Source: Scleroderma bovista
Lineage: Eukaryota; Basidiomycota; Agaricomycetes; Boletales; Sclerodermataceae
Assembly (NCBI GenBank): GCA_037178675.1
Contig: JAYMGJ010000475.1
Span: forward strand, 1 to 64,000
Reading direction: 5' to 3'
Length of the DNA stretch: 64,000 nucleotides
Shown here: one piece after another, positions 22,293 to 34,259 of the stretch
How the letters are laid out: every line of letters starts with the position of its first letter
Numbering within the stretch: position 1 is the first letter of the stretch
The notes under the pieces: generated by a model
Told to the model about the DNA's origin: nothing
What the model saw: only the letters and a program-made list of their open reading frames with translations
The model's database searches: none
Translations under genes and position numbers: made by a program

Positions 22293-22803
22293 TCGAGTTG
22301 CGTCACGCATCTGAAGACTGCCTCGGTAAAATATGCATTTCTTGATCCAAAAGAACATTACAGCCAACATCGAATAAAGCGAGTATTATGGAGTAGACTA
22401 CCCCGACAACTTGAGCCTTGGTTGTTCGTGTACCTGACAACCAAGACATTACTCTAAAGAAGAGTATCAGGAGTCAGAAGCAGAAATCACAGGCGAAATG
22501 AGAAATGGCGTATGCAACGGAAATGTCCTGCAGAGCGCACTAAGGAAAAAAGAGATGGGCTGAATGCGGCAAAGCGAGTGACAAAGAAAACCGTGGAGGG
22601 GCCGTTAAGAAGCGTTAAATACCTTTGAAATAGATTCGCTTGCTGTTTGGGTGAGGGAACACTACGGTGGGCTTGCAGTGCAGTAAATGTAAGAGGCTTG
22701 CAAAAGTCTAGGAAAACTGGGGTATAACAGGGTCATCACGTCAAGGGTCGTAGGGTAAAAGTTTTGCACAAAATTCGCTTGATGGGCTATTATAATAAGG
22801 TGT
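22293..22803. other. Convergent 3' region, no gene seen
   Basis: About 510 bp between the HYPK-like stop and the transporter stop. It presumably holds both 3' UTRs. No tRNA, repeat or convincing exon is visible. Confidence 0.6.
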
Positions 22804-24369
22804 TCACGTTCTCTCGTCTAGTCTGGGTGTGGGGGTACGAGATGGGAATGGAGAGCCGTAGGGAGCATTAAGGTAACGGGTGGTGGCCTCCATCTCAGTG
22901 AAGTATTCTTTCTCGGGGGCGATGCCCGACTTGTCCGTCAACCCGAGTGCGGAAGCGATGACACGGGGGCTACCGAAGGGCGACGACTTCTTGGAGGGGA
23001 ACTGGCCAAGGATCGGGTCTTCTTTGCCAAGCGACAGAGGAGTGAATGGCTTTTTACTGCCCGAGGTGAGGATAGTCGGTTCCTTTGATGCGGGTTGGTT
23101 GTACATCGCAGTGGCGGCGAGCACCGTGGAGGCACCGATGAGAAACGAGGGAGTGACATGGAAGTCGAAGAGCACAACGGAGGCAAGAAAAGAAAGAATA
23201 ATGGAAATGGATGTGGCGAAGCCTTTAAGGATGTTGTCCGAGTACTTGATGACAACTGCGGTGACAAGGCCGCCAAACACCTGGATGGACACCGTAGCCC
23301 ATGCCCAACCACCGAAGTGGCGGAAGAGGTCACTTATAATCCCGTCGGAGGTAGGGAATGGAGAAGCATAGATGACGGGAAGCAGAGCCGGGAGAAGGGA
23401 GAACAACGAGAGCTGAACATTGCGCACCCACAGGTCAGCCTTGGAGTTCTTCAACACCATCTCAAAGTAGACTCCCGCCAGTCCCGAAGTGAAACACGCT
23501 GCCGTCACAGCACAAAAGCCTTTCAACGGGCTCATAATGTGGACGTGTAGAGGTGCTGCATCATGCGCACTGCCGACGCGGAAATCTTTTGGTGCGGCAT
23601 TCGACGCGCTTGTCTGAACTTGGACGATACCGACGCCGATGGCGAGGAAAAAGAGCGATAACCACTTTGTTGACGTCAGTTTTCGGCGCAGCAGAAGTAC
23701 GGAGAAGGCAGCGGTGGTTAGGATCTTCATCTGGTACGTGACCTGGAATGAGGCGACAGGGAGATTTCCGATGGCAACGAATTGAAGAGAGTTTTGCACG
23801 ACATAGAGTAATGCAGGGATGGACAACTTCCAGCAGTCGGAGCTAAAGATCTCGCTGCACACCTGGCGAAAAGATGCCGTGATGGATTTCCGAGACGACA
23901 TGTGCAAGTCCGATTCGTATGTTCTCCAGAGTGCAATTACGAAGGATATTGAGCCCTTGAGGATCTCGCCGAGCAAGACGGCAGCTGCTGGAGAATATGC
24001 CAGATGCGCGGGGATTGACACGCGTGAATAATGCATTACTACGGACAGTGAGGCATTTTGAACCGCAAGCGTGACGAGGCTTGAAAGCAACGCATTAGAG
24101 GATGGGTTGTATGCGGAGAAAGGCCGAAGTGAGACTCACGAGACGTATTTCAAGGGAAGACCAAATATCGTTGGAGGTTTTGCAGGCCGAACATCGGGTA
24201 CTACGTCGGTCGGGGACTGGTTGAGAAGGAGACCAGATGACTTGCTTGAGAGACCGTCGAAAGCCGCTGGGGGGAGGAGAGGCGGTAGGCGGGGACTGGG
24301 AGTTGTCGTGCCAGAGATATTAGGGGACGAGGGGACTGAACGGATAGACGGGTACGCCCTGTGGTACAT
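22804..24369 (-). CDS. Golgi nucleotide-sugar transporter, UDP-galactose type (SLC35A)
   Basis: A two-exon gene. Exon 1 encodes a cytosolic Ser/Pro-rich N-terminus and ends FGLPLKYVS; exon 2 continues LVTLAVQNASLSVVMHYSR. Family signatures are ALLYVVQNSLQFVAIGNL, ASFQVTYQMKILTTAAFSVL, then KWLSLFFLAIGVGIVQVQ, GLAGVYFEMVLKNS, WVRNVQLSLFS, GGLVTAVVIKYSDNILKGFA and TSISIILSFLASVVLFDF, giving about ten membrane spans. The protein exchanges UDP-galactose (or UDP-GlcNAc) for UMP across the Golgi membrane to feed glycosylation. The specificity cannot be read from sequence. A C-terminal cytosolic tail of about 90 residues is Ser/Pro-rich. The start ATG at 24367-24369 is the first in frame. Confidence 0.92.
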
Positions 24370-25064
24370 TTCATTTGAAGAAGGCACTGCGGACTGATGT
24401 TTGGAAGTGAGATCAAGACGGGTGGAAGAAACGGCTTTTACTGTGGAATCTGGCGACGAAAAGACGACGAGAGGTGGAGGAAGAGAAGAACTCGACTCGA
24501 GGGAGAAAAACGACGCGACGGCTGTAATTCAACCGAAAATCACGACATGTTTATTTCACACTAACTACTGGTACACGATCAAGTTATTACGGTCGACGTG
24601 TCTGTGGGAGACGCTGGTCAGTAGGGACATTGGAAAGCAGCCACGACGACGGAGACACCTCAGCCTCGCCTTTAACTCGCCATCCACCTCCTGCGCATCC
24701 CCCAGAGAGGGCGGGATGTGTGCTTTTACCAGGATTGTCTTCCTCGGTGTCTACGCAATGGAAATGCGACTTACATTTGCACTACTCGAATTACAGTACC
24801 AAGTGTGGGCATCTCCAGGTGATCTGGCTTCCTCATCCCTCGACCAGACGGGAGGAACGTCAGCGAAGATTGTTTTTGAGATGTCCCATCTGTCTTCGAC
24901 GCTTGTCTGGACCATCCATCCTTGAGACAAAGGATCAACAGTAATTGAACGTCGGTGGGTTTTTGGTTTTGAGAAAGAAAAAAAAAAACATTCCTCTTAT
25001 ATGTTCCCATGCCGGCTATTTCCGAACCCTTACAAACAGAAAAATAGTGCATTTTTTGCGTGTC
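24370..25064. other. Divergent intergenic region
   Basis: About 695 bp separate the divergent transporter and MRP51 start codons. A run of A residues lies near 24979-24988. The long minus-strand open frame that extends into this stretch is the shadow of MRP51 and lacks family features. Confidence 0.5.
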
Positions 25065-26219
25065 ATGGCGTCCAAGGCGTCGCCGTTTGCCCAGCTCTTT
25101 AAACAGTCCAAGTTCGCCTCTTTCGACCGCCACATTGGCCAAGTATACACTGCCCATGGCGGTGACGCCCACCGCGGCGACTGGGGATTCAAACGCCCTC
25201 TCTCCGTCCGCCGACGCGGTGCCTCCATCACCATAAAGAACGTGGACACCACAGCGCACCAGACGGAATGGAACTCTGCAGAACCTCAGGCACTCTGGAT
25301 GAAAAACTGGGATGAACTCCAAATGACTCCGCAGCTGCCGGACTATGGCACACACCAGTCGACAGAGCAACTGAGGGACCACATACAGGAGTCGGACTAC
25401 CTGCCCAATCAACAGGACCCGTCTATCTGGCGCCGCCCTTACGTTCCTAATATCGAGTCCATGACACAGCACGAGTTCAAAAAGTATCTGGCTCAAATCC
25501 GGGTCCATCGAAATAAATTCTACAAAGTGACCCAGGCAAACCAAGCGAGCAGGGGCAGAGTCGCATCTTCATTCTACCAACTCAGCAATTCGTACCCCAC
25601 CAGCTGGGATGACCACTATGCCCACCATCTCTCGAATGAACGCAGAACCAACCCCCGCTGTCGGGAGATAGAGCATCTACCACATCGCAATGGTGGTCTG
25701 AGCTTCGCGAACTATACACCCCTCCAGACCTTTTTGATGACCAAGGAGCGCAAGGGTAGACTGGCAGAGGAGTACATTGGAAAGGACAACAAGATGTTGT
25801 TCTACGTGGCGTCATTCGCGGGAATGGCTGGTATCGTGCAGAAACACAATGCTGGTGTTGCACAACCAATGGTATGGGACGACCCTCAGCGCACCGGAGA
25901 AGCGATGCTCAGACCACAAACTGCTGTCGTCCATCGCCAACCAATTGTGGTGGGGAGAATACGACAAGGGTTGAAGGCGACGAGGATGGACATGGAGCTG
26001 AAGGTTTGGGACGGACAATCGCATTCGCGGAGCAACCCGCATCCCCCTGGCTCTCGCCAGTACATCACAGCGGAGCCACCGGGTTTCACGTCAGGGATGA
26101 CGACGATTGCGAAGAGGAGGATGGACAAGTTTGTTGCACGGAGCAAAGGTCGCCAGAACCAGGACCCTACTACTACCATTCATTGCTTGAGTTCAATCCT
26201 GTCCCAGTCGCAGTCTTAG
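25065..26219 (+). CDS. MRP51: Mitochondrial small-subunit ribosomal protein Mrp51 (bS1m)
   Basis: A single-exon gene of 384 codons. The N-terminus ASPFAQLFKQSKFASFDRHI is basic and suits mitochondrial import. The block YTAHGGDAHRGDWGFKRPLS is the family hallmark (a GDWG-[LF]-K-R-PLP core). Mrp51 is the fungal mitochondrial small-subunit protein corresponding to bS1m. Later conserved stretches are PYVPNIESMTQHEFKKYL and FLMTKERKGRLAEEYIG. The true start ATG at 25065 was preferred over upstream in-frame non-ATG codons because the targeting sequence begins there. The only gene in this stretch without an intron. Confidence 0.88.
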   Translation: MASKASPFAQLFKQSKFASFDRHIGQVYTAHGGDAHRGDWGFKRPLSVRRRGASITIKNVDTTAHQTEWNSAEPQALWMKNWDELQMTPQLPDYGTHQSTEQLRDHIQESDYLPNQQDPSIWRRPYVPNIESMTQHEFKKYLAQIRVHRNKFYKVTQANQASRGRVASSFYQLSNSYPTSWDDHYAHHLSNERRTNPRCREIEHLPHRNGGLSFANYTPLQTFLMTKERKGRLAEEYIGKDNKMLFYVASFAGMAGIVQKHNAGVAQPMVWDDPQRTGEAMLRPQTAVVHRQPIVVGRIRQGLKATRMDMELKVWDGQSHSRSNPHPPGSRQYITAEPPGFTSGMTTIAKRRMDKFVARSKGRQNQDPTTTIHCLSSILSQSQS

Positions 26220-26312
26220 ATAATGTGATTTGTGTGACACAGTCGCGTGACATAACGTGACTGATCAGCGCGTTTGCTTGTTTACTGACGTCGTTGGACG
26301 ACACCGACGAGC

Positions 26313-28217
26313 ATGCCACGCGAACCAAGAAAGTCGTCGCTGGGAACAAGGCGTGGACCACCGCGACAGCACATTCCCTTCCGCGCAGACGATCTTGCTC
26401 GCGGCAAGAAAACTGGCATCGCTGTCCAATATGTCGATCGCAACTCGGACGAGTTCGAGCCGTTCGCCGAGGTCATGAAGCAGGCCGACAACCGAACACC
26501 ACCTCGCCTCAAATCGAAGAAGAAACGCACATCCTTTGTGACTCCCGTCCGAGAGGAGCTCGACGAGGACGGTGAAATGTCCATGGTTCTCACCGAAAGT
26601 AGGTGTCGGGCGGTCAAACCTATGTATCTGACCCGTTTACCCACCTCCACCAGGCAATCAGGCCAGCCCGCTTGCATACTTTACAAATGTAAATCCTGCA
26701 TATGCGCCGAGTAGCATAAGACGAAGTCATCCAGCATCACGGACATCACATGTAGACTACGATCAAATACCGTCACCCCGACACCCCCCCTCGGGTATGT
26801 CTGCTCGCACTTCAATGGCAAATGGGGCCGGCCCTTCCTCCCTTAGAAAGTCTTCCATTACACTCGACTACGACAATGATTTCGATCCACCGCAGATGGA
26901 CGATGTTGATTATAGTCAGGCAAATCATGCAGATGATGACGAGGAAGGCGAGGTTGAAGAGGTAGAAATGGAAGTTGCCACTCCGCCCAAAAGGCCTGAC
27001 AAGGGAAAGCGCCGAGCAGACCCAGAGCTGTACAATCAACAGCACCCGCCAGATGGAATGGAGGACGTAGAGGATGACATTGCTGGAGGCCTGCAGGATG
27101 TCGAGAATGGTGTGGAGGAGGCCGAAGAAGAGCAGGCGCCGTTAAAGAACAAACCCCGGGAGGAGAAAGCCAAAAAGCCAAGAGCGCGTCCAGCGAAACG
27201 TGTCCTACCCGCCCCTGAACGTAAGTGAATAGCAAAATCGTGTAGTGCAGGCCTACATTTTGTTTTTCCAGGTTCGCCAACCCCTGACGGTGTGCGCCGC
27301 GGTCGGCGGCATAGGTACAAGCCCTTGGAGTGGTGGCGACAGGAGAAAGTCGTTTATGGAAGACGCGAGTCTGGTTTGACCCTGGTCCCCCAAATCAAGG
27401 AGATTATACGCATGCCTAAGGAACCTCCTATAATCCTTGGGAAAGCAGGCAAACGAAAACGTGGGGGATCAATGCGAGCCAAGAGTAAGATGCGGGAAAC
27501 ACAAACACCGGCGCCTCTCAACCCAGAAGAAGGCTGGGACGACGAGACGCCCGCGGAAGGTATCGTTATTGACTTCCTGACCCAGGAGCCAGTGAGAAGA
27601 CGTGAGCGAAATTTGGCGTACCACTCTATCCGTCTTTGAGATCTAACGTCTTCCGCGCCATAAAAAGGTGTTGTACAAACGGCCAAAATGTTTGAGCCTA
27701 AATCTGCAGCCAACAGCAATTGGTTCTTTCAAAAAATATTTGGAGAAGGTGACTTTATTGCAGCAGGAGAGATGGTTATCCCACCGGAAGGCAAGAAACC
27801 GAGCAAGTCTTCGAAAGATAATGCATATGTAAGTAGCGCCATCTCGTCCGATGTAGTTCATTCATCCGTCACCTTCAGGTGTTCTATGTCATCGAGGGCG
27901 CAGTGTCCGTCGTCATCCATGAAACAACGTATGTTGTCACCACAGGCGGTATGTTTCTCGTTCCCCGAGGTATGTACACTGCACCGGCTTGAATGCCCGA
28001 CTGACAAGAGTCAGGAAACACTTACTACATCCACAACGTTAGTCAACGAGACGTAAAGCTATTTTTCACGCAAGCGCGGCACGTGGCGGTAGATAATGGT
28101 GCAGCAGAACGCAGCTCTCATTCAGCACCCCCTGCATCACACCGCCGACGGCCTTCCGAGATTGTGGACGACGGAGCTCCGACATCTGCAGCCCAAAGAT
28201 CAAAAAGCCGACATTAA
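26313..28217 (+). CDS. MIF2: Centromere protein C (Mif2/Cnp3)
   Basis: CENP-C binds the CENP-A nucleosome and anchors the inner kinetochore. Three regions are visible. The N-terminal block MPREPRKSSLGTRRGPPRQH with IPFRADDLARGKKTGIAV resembles the Mif2 N-terminus, which contacts the Mis12 complex. An acidic, low-complexity middle follows. The CENP-C motif reads RRGRRHRYKPLEWWRQEKVV, with the aromatic WW. The C-terminal cupin dimerisation domain is built from SNWFFQKIFGEGDFIAAGEM, YVFYVIEGAVSVVIHETT, FLVPRGNTYYIHNVS and VKLFFTQAR. At least six exons are needed; the stop is at 28215-28217. The exon count between 26600 and 26800 is the least certain. Confidence 0.93.
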
Positions 28218-28657
28218 CATGAGCCACCGATCCCCCCACCTACAATGTCTGGGACGGGTCCGAGGCGAGATGTATGTTAATACACATTCTATTATCCGCT
28301 CGCTCAGTGCATGTTGTATATATTCATAAGCTTCCTACTACATTCCTACGCTCTACCTTTCATGGACATAACACAAATCTGAGCACGACTCCATAGATGG
28401 GACGAAAGTTTGCTAGCCAGTACCCATCCTGCGATTGCTAGCCAGTGAGTGTACCCGTCATGTCAGAGAATAGGGAAACTGGAAGCAAGACGGTGGCCGA
28501 AATGCGACAAGAGACGGTGGGTGGCTGGAACGCCACAGATAAAGCGTGATTTAAATAACGCTCAGATGATGCGTGATCACGGCTAGCCTACCTGTGCTCC
28601 CATGAGCAAAAGGGGTTGAGCCGGGTAAAGCCTTCAGCTGGTGTCAGAGTGAAAAGA
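28218..28657. other. Convergent 3' region of MIF2 and UPF1
   Basis: About 440 bp without a supported gene; it presumably carries the two 3' UTRs. Confidence 0.5.
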
Positions 28658-31600
28658 TCAGAACACGGTGACGCCAGATTGCGTGCCCGTATATTGGCTC
28701 TTCATATCATCGGCGTCGCTGGCTCCGTCTTGGCTCTTGTAATCATAGCCGCTCATGCTGCCCATGTCAGTGCCTGCAGCAGAGGAAAAAGAGCCCCTCC
28801 TGCGCAGCCGATCAGATTGAGAGTAAGCAATAGAACCACCGATGCTGCTGGCCCCGATGCTGCTACTAGGCGGACCAATGTCCTGGGAGACGATCGAGCT
28901 CGCATAGCTTCCGTACGTACTGCGCTTGCCAACACCGCTGGGACCACGAGGCACTCCAGGAGGAAAACCCCCTGTTGCTGCAAATATGGGCAGGCCAGAT
29001 GAATAGGTGGCTTGAGAGCGTAGAGACTGCACGTCAGAGGGAATATAGGCCAGAGCATCGTGGGTGCGGTAGAAGCTGGCATCGAACCGGCTCGGTGTGC
29101 CAGACCGGCCTCCACTATTCGGTAGATACTCTCGTGCGTTGGTCTCATGGCGGCGGAACTGTTCCATGGACTTGACAAGGGAGCGACGCGGCTTGCTAAA
29201 CTGGATCATGCTAGGTTGCAGGTTGTTAAGAGGGCCCTCGACGAGACAATTCTTCTCCTTGTAATGGGTGAGCAACGCGTGCCATAATGGATGCTACAAA
29301 CAAGTGTGTCAGTGAAGCCATAGCTAGCATCATTGTGCAATTTCCCCAACCTTGCTCAGGACTTTCGGGTTCCCGAGAATCACAATTCCATATTTAGCAC
29401 GAGTAAGGGCGACATTCAGGCGGCGTGGGTCGTTCAAGAAACCGATCCCCTGATGTTCGTTGCTTCTAACGCAGCTGAGAATGATATAGTCCTTCTCTCG
29501 CCCCTGGAATGCATCTACGCTAGCAACTTCGACCTCCTTGTAGAGGTCCTTCTTAAGGGATCCGTTGAATTGCATGTAATTGACGACATAGGAGCGTTGC
29601 CCTTCGTAAGGGGTGACAATTCCGATTTGCGATGGGACGACACCAGATTTGAAGAACTTGGTAACAATCTTTTCAACGTTAGATGCCTCAGTCCTGCAGG
29701 ATATAAGTCACTTTTGCTGTTTTAACATAAAATCAAAACTACACGCCTGTTGAGGAAAGACGTTCCACTTGAGGAGATTTCTTCCTGACCCAAGTTCTGA
29801 TAGAAGAACATAGGAGTGTCTGGGACGGGCCAAGGAAAGTCCACATTCTTGCGGAGACGCTCCGGAGCGGTAACGCCATTCTGCAGAGTACCTTCATAGA
29901 ACATATTGGAAGGAAACTCGGACAAACATGGGTGCATGCGGTATTGCACTTGGAGGCGAATGGGGCGGTTGCCGAGAACAACTAGACGCTCAAACAAAGA
30001 TTGGGTCAGGCCAGCACGGGCGGCTTTCTTATTCATGATCACAGGGCCAAGTTGCTGGTGATCACCGACGAGCACAACCTGTTTGCAGCCAAGGACGAGG
30101 GGAATCATACACTCTACAAAGAAATCAACAGCCCCTTCAGCTAATACAAAAGTCGACAACATACCTGGTTCAGCAGCTTGGGTGGCCTCATCAATGAGGA
30201 CCGTCCTAAACTTGAATTTCCCCAACCTTGGGTCGCCAGCTCCAACACATGTACAACATATTACATCCGCAGCAGCAAGGATCTCCTTCTCGCACTGCCG
30301 AATGAGAGTCTTGTACTTGCGCTCATCATTTGAGCTCAATTCGCCTTGCTCGTTCTTGAGTTGGATAAGTTTTTGTAGCTCAACGTGTGCTGTACTGTTT
30401 GCAACTTGCTGGTGAAGGGTCAAGAATGCAACACTGGAATCTAGAGCTTCACGAGACTTGGCGGTAAGGCGCACAACTTTCAAACCAGTGGCGTGTATTT
30501 TCTCCGTGAGTTGGTCTACAGCAACGTTCGAAGGTGCACAAACGAGGACTTGACCAGGATTCATCTTCGCAAGGTGATACACAATTGACGCAGACGTGAC
30601 TGTCTTCCCCGTTCCAGGTGGTCCCTGGATCAAGCTAAGCGGCTTCTGCAGAACACTTTTTACCGCATACATTTGAGAATGATTGAGCTCCGGAAGACCA
30701 GGCGCCGAGAAGCGCTTAGGCATTTGTGTGCGCAAGCTCTGGGGCTCAACCTCGTGGCCAAGAAGTTTGTGATACTGTGCAAGAGTCAACATGGGCCATC
30801 GCAATTGGTGAATTAACAGGCACTCACAATATATCCGTTGACACTCTTTTCATCAACTGCGAACGTTTTCATGGCCAACTGCATGCGGTCGAAGCTCGTG
30901 GATTTCCACACGAAATCCGCGGAAAACCCGTGGGTACATTCGGTGGGCACACCTTCAGTCTTCCTAAGCTCCAAGCCAATCTCGTCCGAAACATCTGGAA
31001 AGGCATTTACCATATATCGAATCATTCAGGATGAATGGATCTTACTATTGGGTATCTTGATGACGTGACCGACGCCCTCCCACGGCTTGTGCAACTCTCC
31101 CTGATACTTTAACCGCAGTTCATCGCCGACAGCAAGCCTGACTTCGCCACTCTCAAGCTTGGGCATACAAAACCAGGCCACTCTCTTCTGGTTGAGACCG
31201 AGGTCCCAGCGAATCGTGATGTCTGTCTGCGTCTGACTTTCCTTGAGGCGCTTGTCATAGTCTGCCTCAATCTTCACCAGGGGACCAAATATATTCTGGT
31301 ATTGGTAGGCGTCTTCGTAGCGCATGAGAATGGGCTGGGGTTCGTCATCAACACCAGGTTTCTCGAGGTCCTCAAGGGTGGCGTTGGCGTTCTCGCGCCA
31401 CAGATCTTCGAGGCGGTTGATTTGGTTGAATGAGATCTGGCGTGAACGAAGTTGTTCTGTTTCACTAGGTGGTTTCACTAGCCAGGAGAGAAAAGAGCGA
31501 TCATCAATCAAAGGGGCCCATAGGGAGGCATTCCATGACATGTCCTTTGTCGTCGCTGCGCATGGTTGGCTAAAGCACATATCAATGAAGGGGCACTTGG

Positions 31601-32208
31601 GTAGGACAGACGAGACCATACCGGCACAATAACACAACGACGGTATCGCTTTTGGCAGGGATGAAACCAAGCATGAAGACATTCTTGCTGCCGCAATGAT
31701 AGCATTCAGGCGTGGTTTCACCAAGAGGAGATTCCGCGTGCAAGATGACTTCCTTGTGTTTAGCTCTCACGAGGTGATTGACGATATGGGACGCGGAGGT
31801 ATTTCCACGAGAGTTACAAAACCATTTGGAGCATATAAGACACTTCACGACGGATGCCGGAGAGTGGATGCCACAATAACTGTATGACGCTCAGAACTAC
31901 AGCAACTAACCAGTCCGACTAGTTACATACCTGCAAGCATGCGGAGGAAGATCGACGGTACCCTCATCTTTTAAGTCGTCGAGAACCGCATCGAAATCAT
32001 CATCGATACCTGAGTGAGAAGCATGATGGTGACCGTCGTGGTTTGTGGAGAATGACTGAGACCTGTCGTCAGTAATGGCCAGGGCGCTGAGATCAACTGA
32101 GAGTTTATCGGTTGTTGCAGTATAGACAGAGGAATTGTCATCGACTACACTGATTCCCCCGCCATACGAAGAGGCGGAGTCGTACTGGAAATTGTCAAAG
32201 GAGTCCAT
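28658..32208 (-). CDS. UPF1: Upf1/Nam7 RNA helicase of nonsense-mediated decay
   Basis: Upf1 is the SF1 helicase that removes mRNAs with premature stops; its Cys/His-rich domain binds Upf2. The N-terminus [20 protein letters not shown] is followed by the zinc domain ([51 protein letters not shown]). Helicase motifs are GPPGTGKT (I), DEATQAAEP (II), GDHQQLGP (III), QYRMHP (IV), [17 protein letters not shown] (V) and LTRAKYG (VI). The C-terminal tail is rich in Ser, Gly and SQ pairs (IVSQDIG, AYSQSD), the usual sites of PIKK phosphorylation. The intron at 30114-30164 splits motif II (AEP|ECMIPL) and carries no in-frame stop. Overall length is about 1,050 residues. Confidence 0.96.
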
Positions 32209-32896
32209 CGTGGTGGTGGTCGACTACTCAGAACTGCGGGATTTCCCCCACTGGATAAGTCAGCTTCTTCCCACGCTCTCCTTCCCCATATACTTTTTGA
32301 CTCCTCGAGATAACGGAATGCATGTAGCACTCAAGTTGCCCTGGACTCAATCCGGCGTTGTGCTCGACCCGTTTCCATGCCCATTCGAGTTCTCTATTTA
32401 CCCCACTACCAGACAACGCCGCAACACCACCAACGCGACGATGACGACGACCACACCGCCGACCAATGTTGGGGATGGCGGCAACGATCCCACAACTACC
32501 AGCGCCGATGGCCACTCTAATTTTAGTGGAACGACTATCTTCCTCTAACTTAGAGTCTGGCTTTGGGAGACTAGATGGCCACACCAATGTGACGACGAGC
32601 CCACCGCTACTGATATGATGACAACGACGTGACGGCGACATGCTGACAATAACACTTGTTAACTTAGTTTACTCGACTAGTACTGTTACTTGACTTGAGT
32701 AATATGCACAAGAATGCGGGTCTTCACCCTTGTATGGGTTGAACACTAGGTTCCAGGTCGACACTTGTCCGAGTATCCGAAATCTGCCTTTGAAAACACC
32801 GGCCGAGATCAGTGATTCCTGTGGTTGTCGCCGACGCCTCCGATCTCCAGCCTTCAAATGCACTGGGTCTCAAACTCCCCCTAGGCTACAGCAAAG
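32209..32896. other. Divergent intergenic region of UPF1 and SERC
   Basis: About 688 bp between the two divergent start codons. Open frames exist on both strands (for example plus strand to 32548), but they are Thr- and Arg-biased, lack family features and have no splice support. Confidence 0.5.
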
Positions 32897-34259
32897 ATGA
32901 CACCGCGTTCACTCAATTTTGGCGCAGGCCCATCTGCACTCCCCGAAGCAGTATTAAGGGAGGCTGGGGAGGCTTTACTGGACTTCCAAGGCACTGGCAT
33001 CGGCATCGCAGAGATTTCGCACCGTTCGAAAGAGTTCAAGAACTATGTCCAAGGTGTCGAGTCCGACATCCGGAAACTCCTCAAGGTCCCAGAAAGCCAT
33101 GTTATCCTCTTCACCCAAGGGGGAGGATGTGCACAGTTCTCTGCTGTTGTGTTAAATATGCTCGCTGTGCATCATAATCAGCACCCGTCGCTTACATCGG
33201 AACAGCGGTCGATGGACTATATAGTAACCGGATCGTGGAGCGAAAAGGCGGCAAAGGAGGCGAAGAGGCTGGGCGGTGCTAAGGTCAATGTAATCGTTGA
33301 CTCTAGGAAGTTCTCGGAGCAGGGCAAGTTCGATAACATACCCAGTCACAAGAATGACACGTACAAGTTCTCGGAGAATCCAGTACTCATTTACTACTGC
33401 GCCAACGAGACTGTCGATGGCGTCGAGTTCGCCCGCCAGGAGGACAAGACCTCCTTCCCCTTCGACCTCCTTCCCATGAATCCACCTCTCGTCGGAGATT
33501 ATTCTTCTTCATTCATGTCGCACCCTATCCCGCATCTCGCGGACCATGCGATCATTTATGCGGGTGCCCAGAAGAACCTCGGCCCAGCTGGGCTAACTGT
33601 ACTCATTGTCAGGAAGGACTGCATTGTTGACGTGGACAAAGCCGCTCGGAATGGTGCTATCCCTGTCCCCTTATGCACAGCATACCGCACTCTGGCCGAC
33701 TACCAAAGTCTGTACAATACCCCGCCCGTATTGTCGATCTACATCAGTGGGCTCGTTCTTAAGCGGATGATACAGGAATTTGGGGAAGATGCGATGGAGA
33801 ACTACGCTCAGTTCTCTGCAAAGAAATCCAGGATGATATACGATGCATTGGAGAAGGGAGTGAAAAAACAAGTTTTCAGGAAAAAAGTCAAAGAGGGTTC
33901 TGGCAGTCAGATGAACGTGGTCTTCGATGTCATTGGCGAGGGTAAACTGGACGAATTTATCGCCGGTGCTGAGGCACGAAACATGAAAGGGCTACGTGGA
34001 CATAGGTGAGATCTCCATCCTTCGCCGTTTTTGGGTGTATCTTCTGATGCAAGATTGGCGCTCTTGAAGATCGGTTGGAGGTACGCTAGCCTAGTCTAGC
34101 CACTGTATAACTGCGGGCTAATCAAATTCCTCAGGTGCCCGAGTTTCACTTTACAATGCAATCACAGAAAGCAACGTTCAAGCGCTTGTAAACTATATGA
34201 TGGAGTTTGTAGAGGCTAACAGCGACTCGGGAAGTGCTGACTGCGTCGACCTTGCTTGA
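32897..34259 (+). CDS. SER1: Phosphoserine aminotransferase
   Basis: SerC/Ser1 transaminates 3-phosphohydroxypyruvate with glutamate in serine biosynthesis, using PLP. The sequence begins MTPRSLNFGAGPSALPEAVL, with the substrate loop FQGTGIGIAEISHRSKEF, the block LFTQGGGCAQFSAVVLN, the PLP lysine in YAGAQKNLGPAGLTVLI, and SYNTPPVLSIY-like SLYNTPPVLSIYISG. Exon 1 runs to 34005. An 11-nt exon (34070-34080) then restores the conserved GHRSVGG before exon 3 (34135-34259) continues ARVSLYNAITESNVQALVNY. An uninterrupted reading would end in a false stop just after GHR. Length is about 411 residues, slightly long for the family because of an acidic tail. Confidence 0.95.

Noticed and set aside
24771..25544. 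Minus-strand open frame of 257 codons
   Set aside because: It is the antisense shadow of MRP51, whose strand carries the family signature.
32135..32641. Overlapping open frames on both strands upstream of SERC
   Set aside because: Thr- or Arg-rich low-complexity sequence without motifs or splice support; likely promoter sequence.
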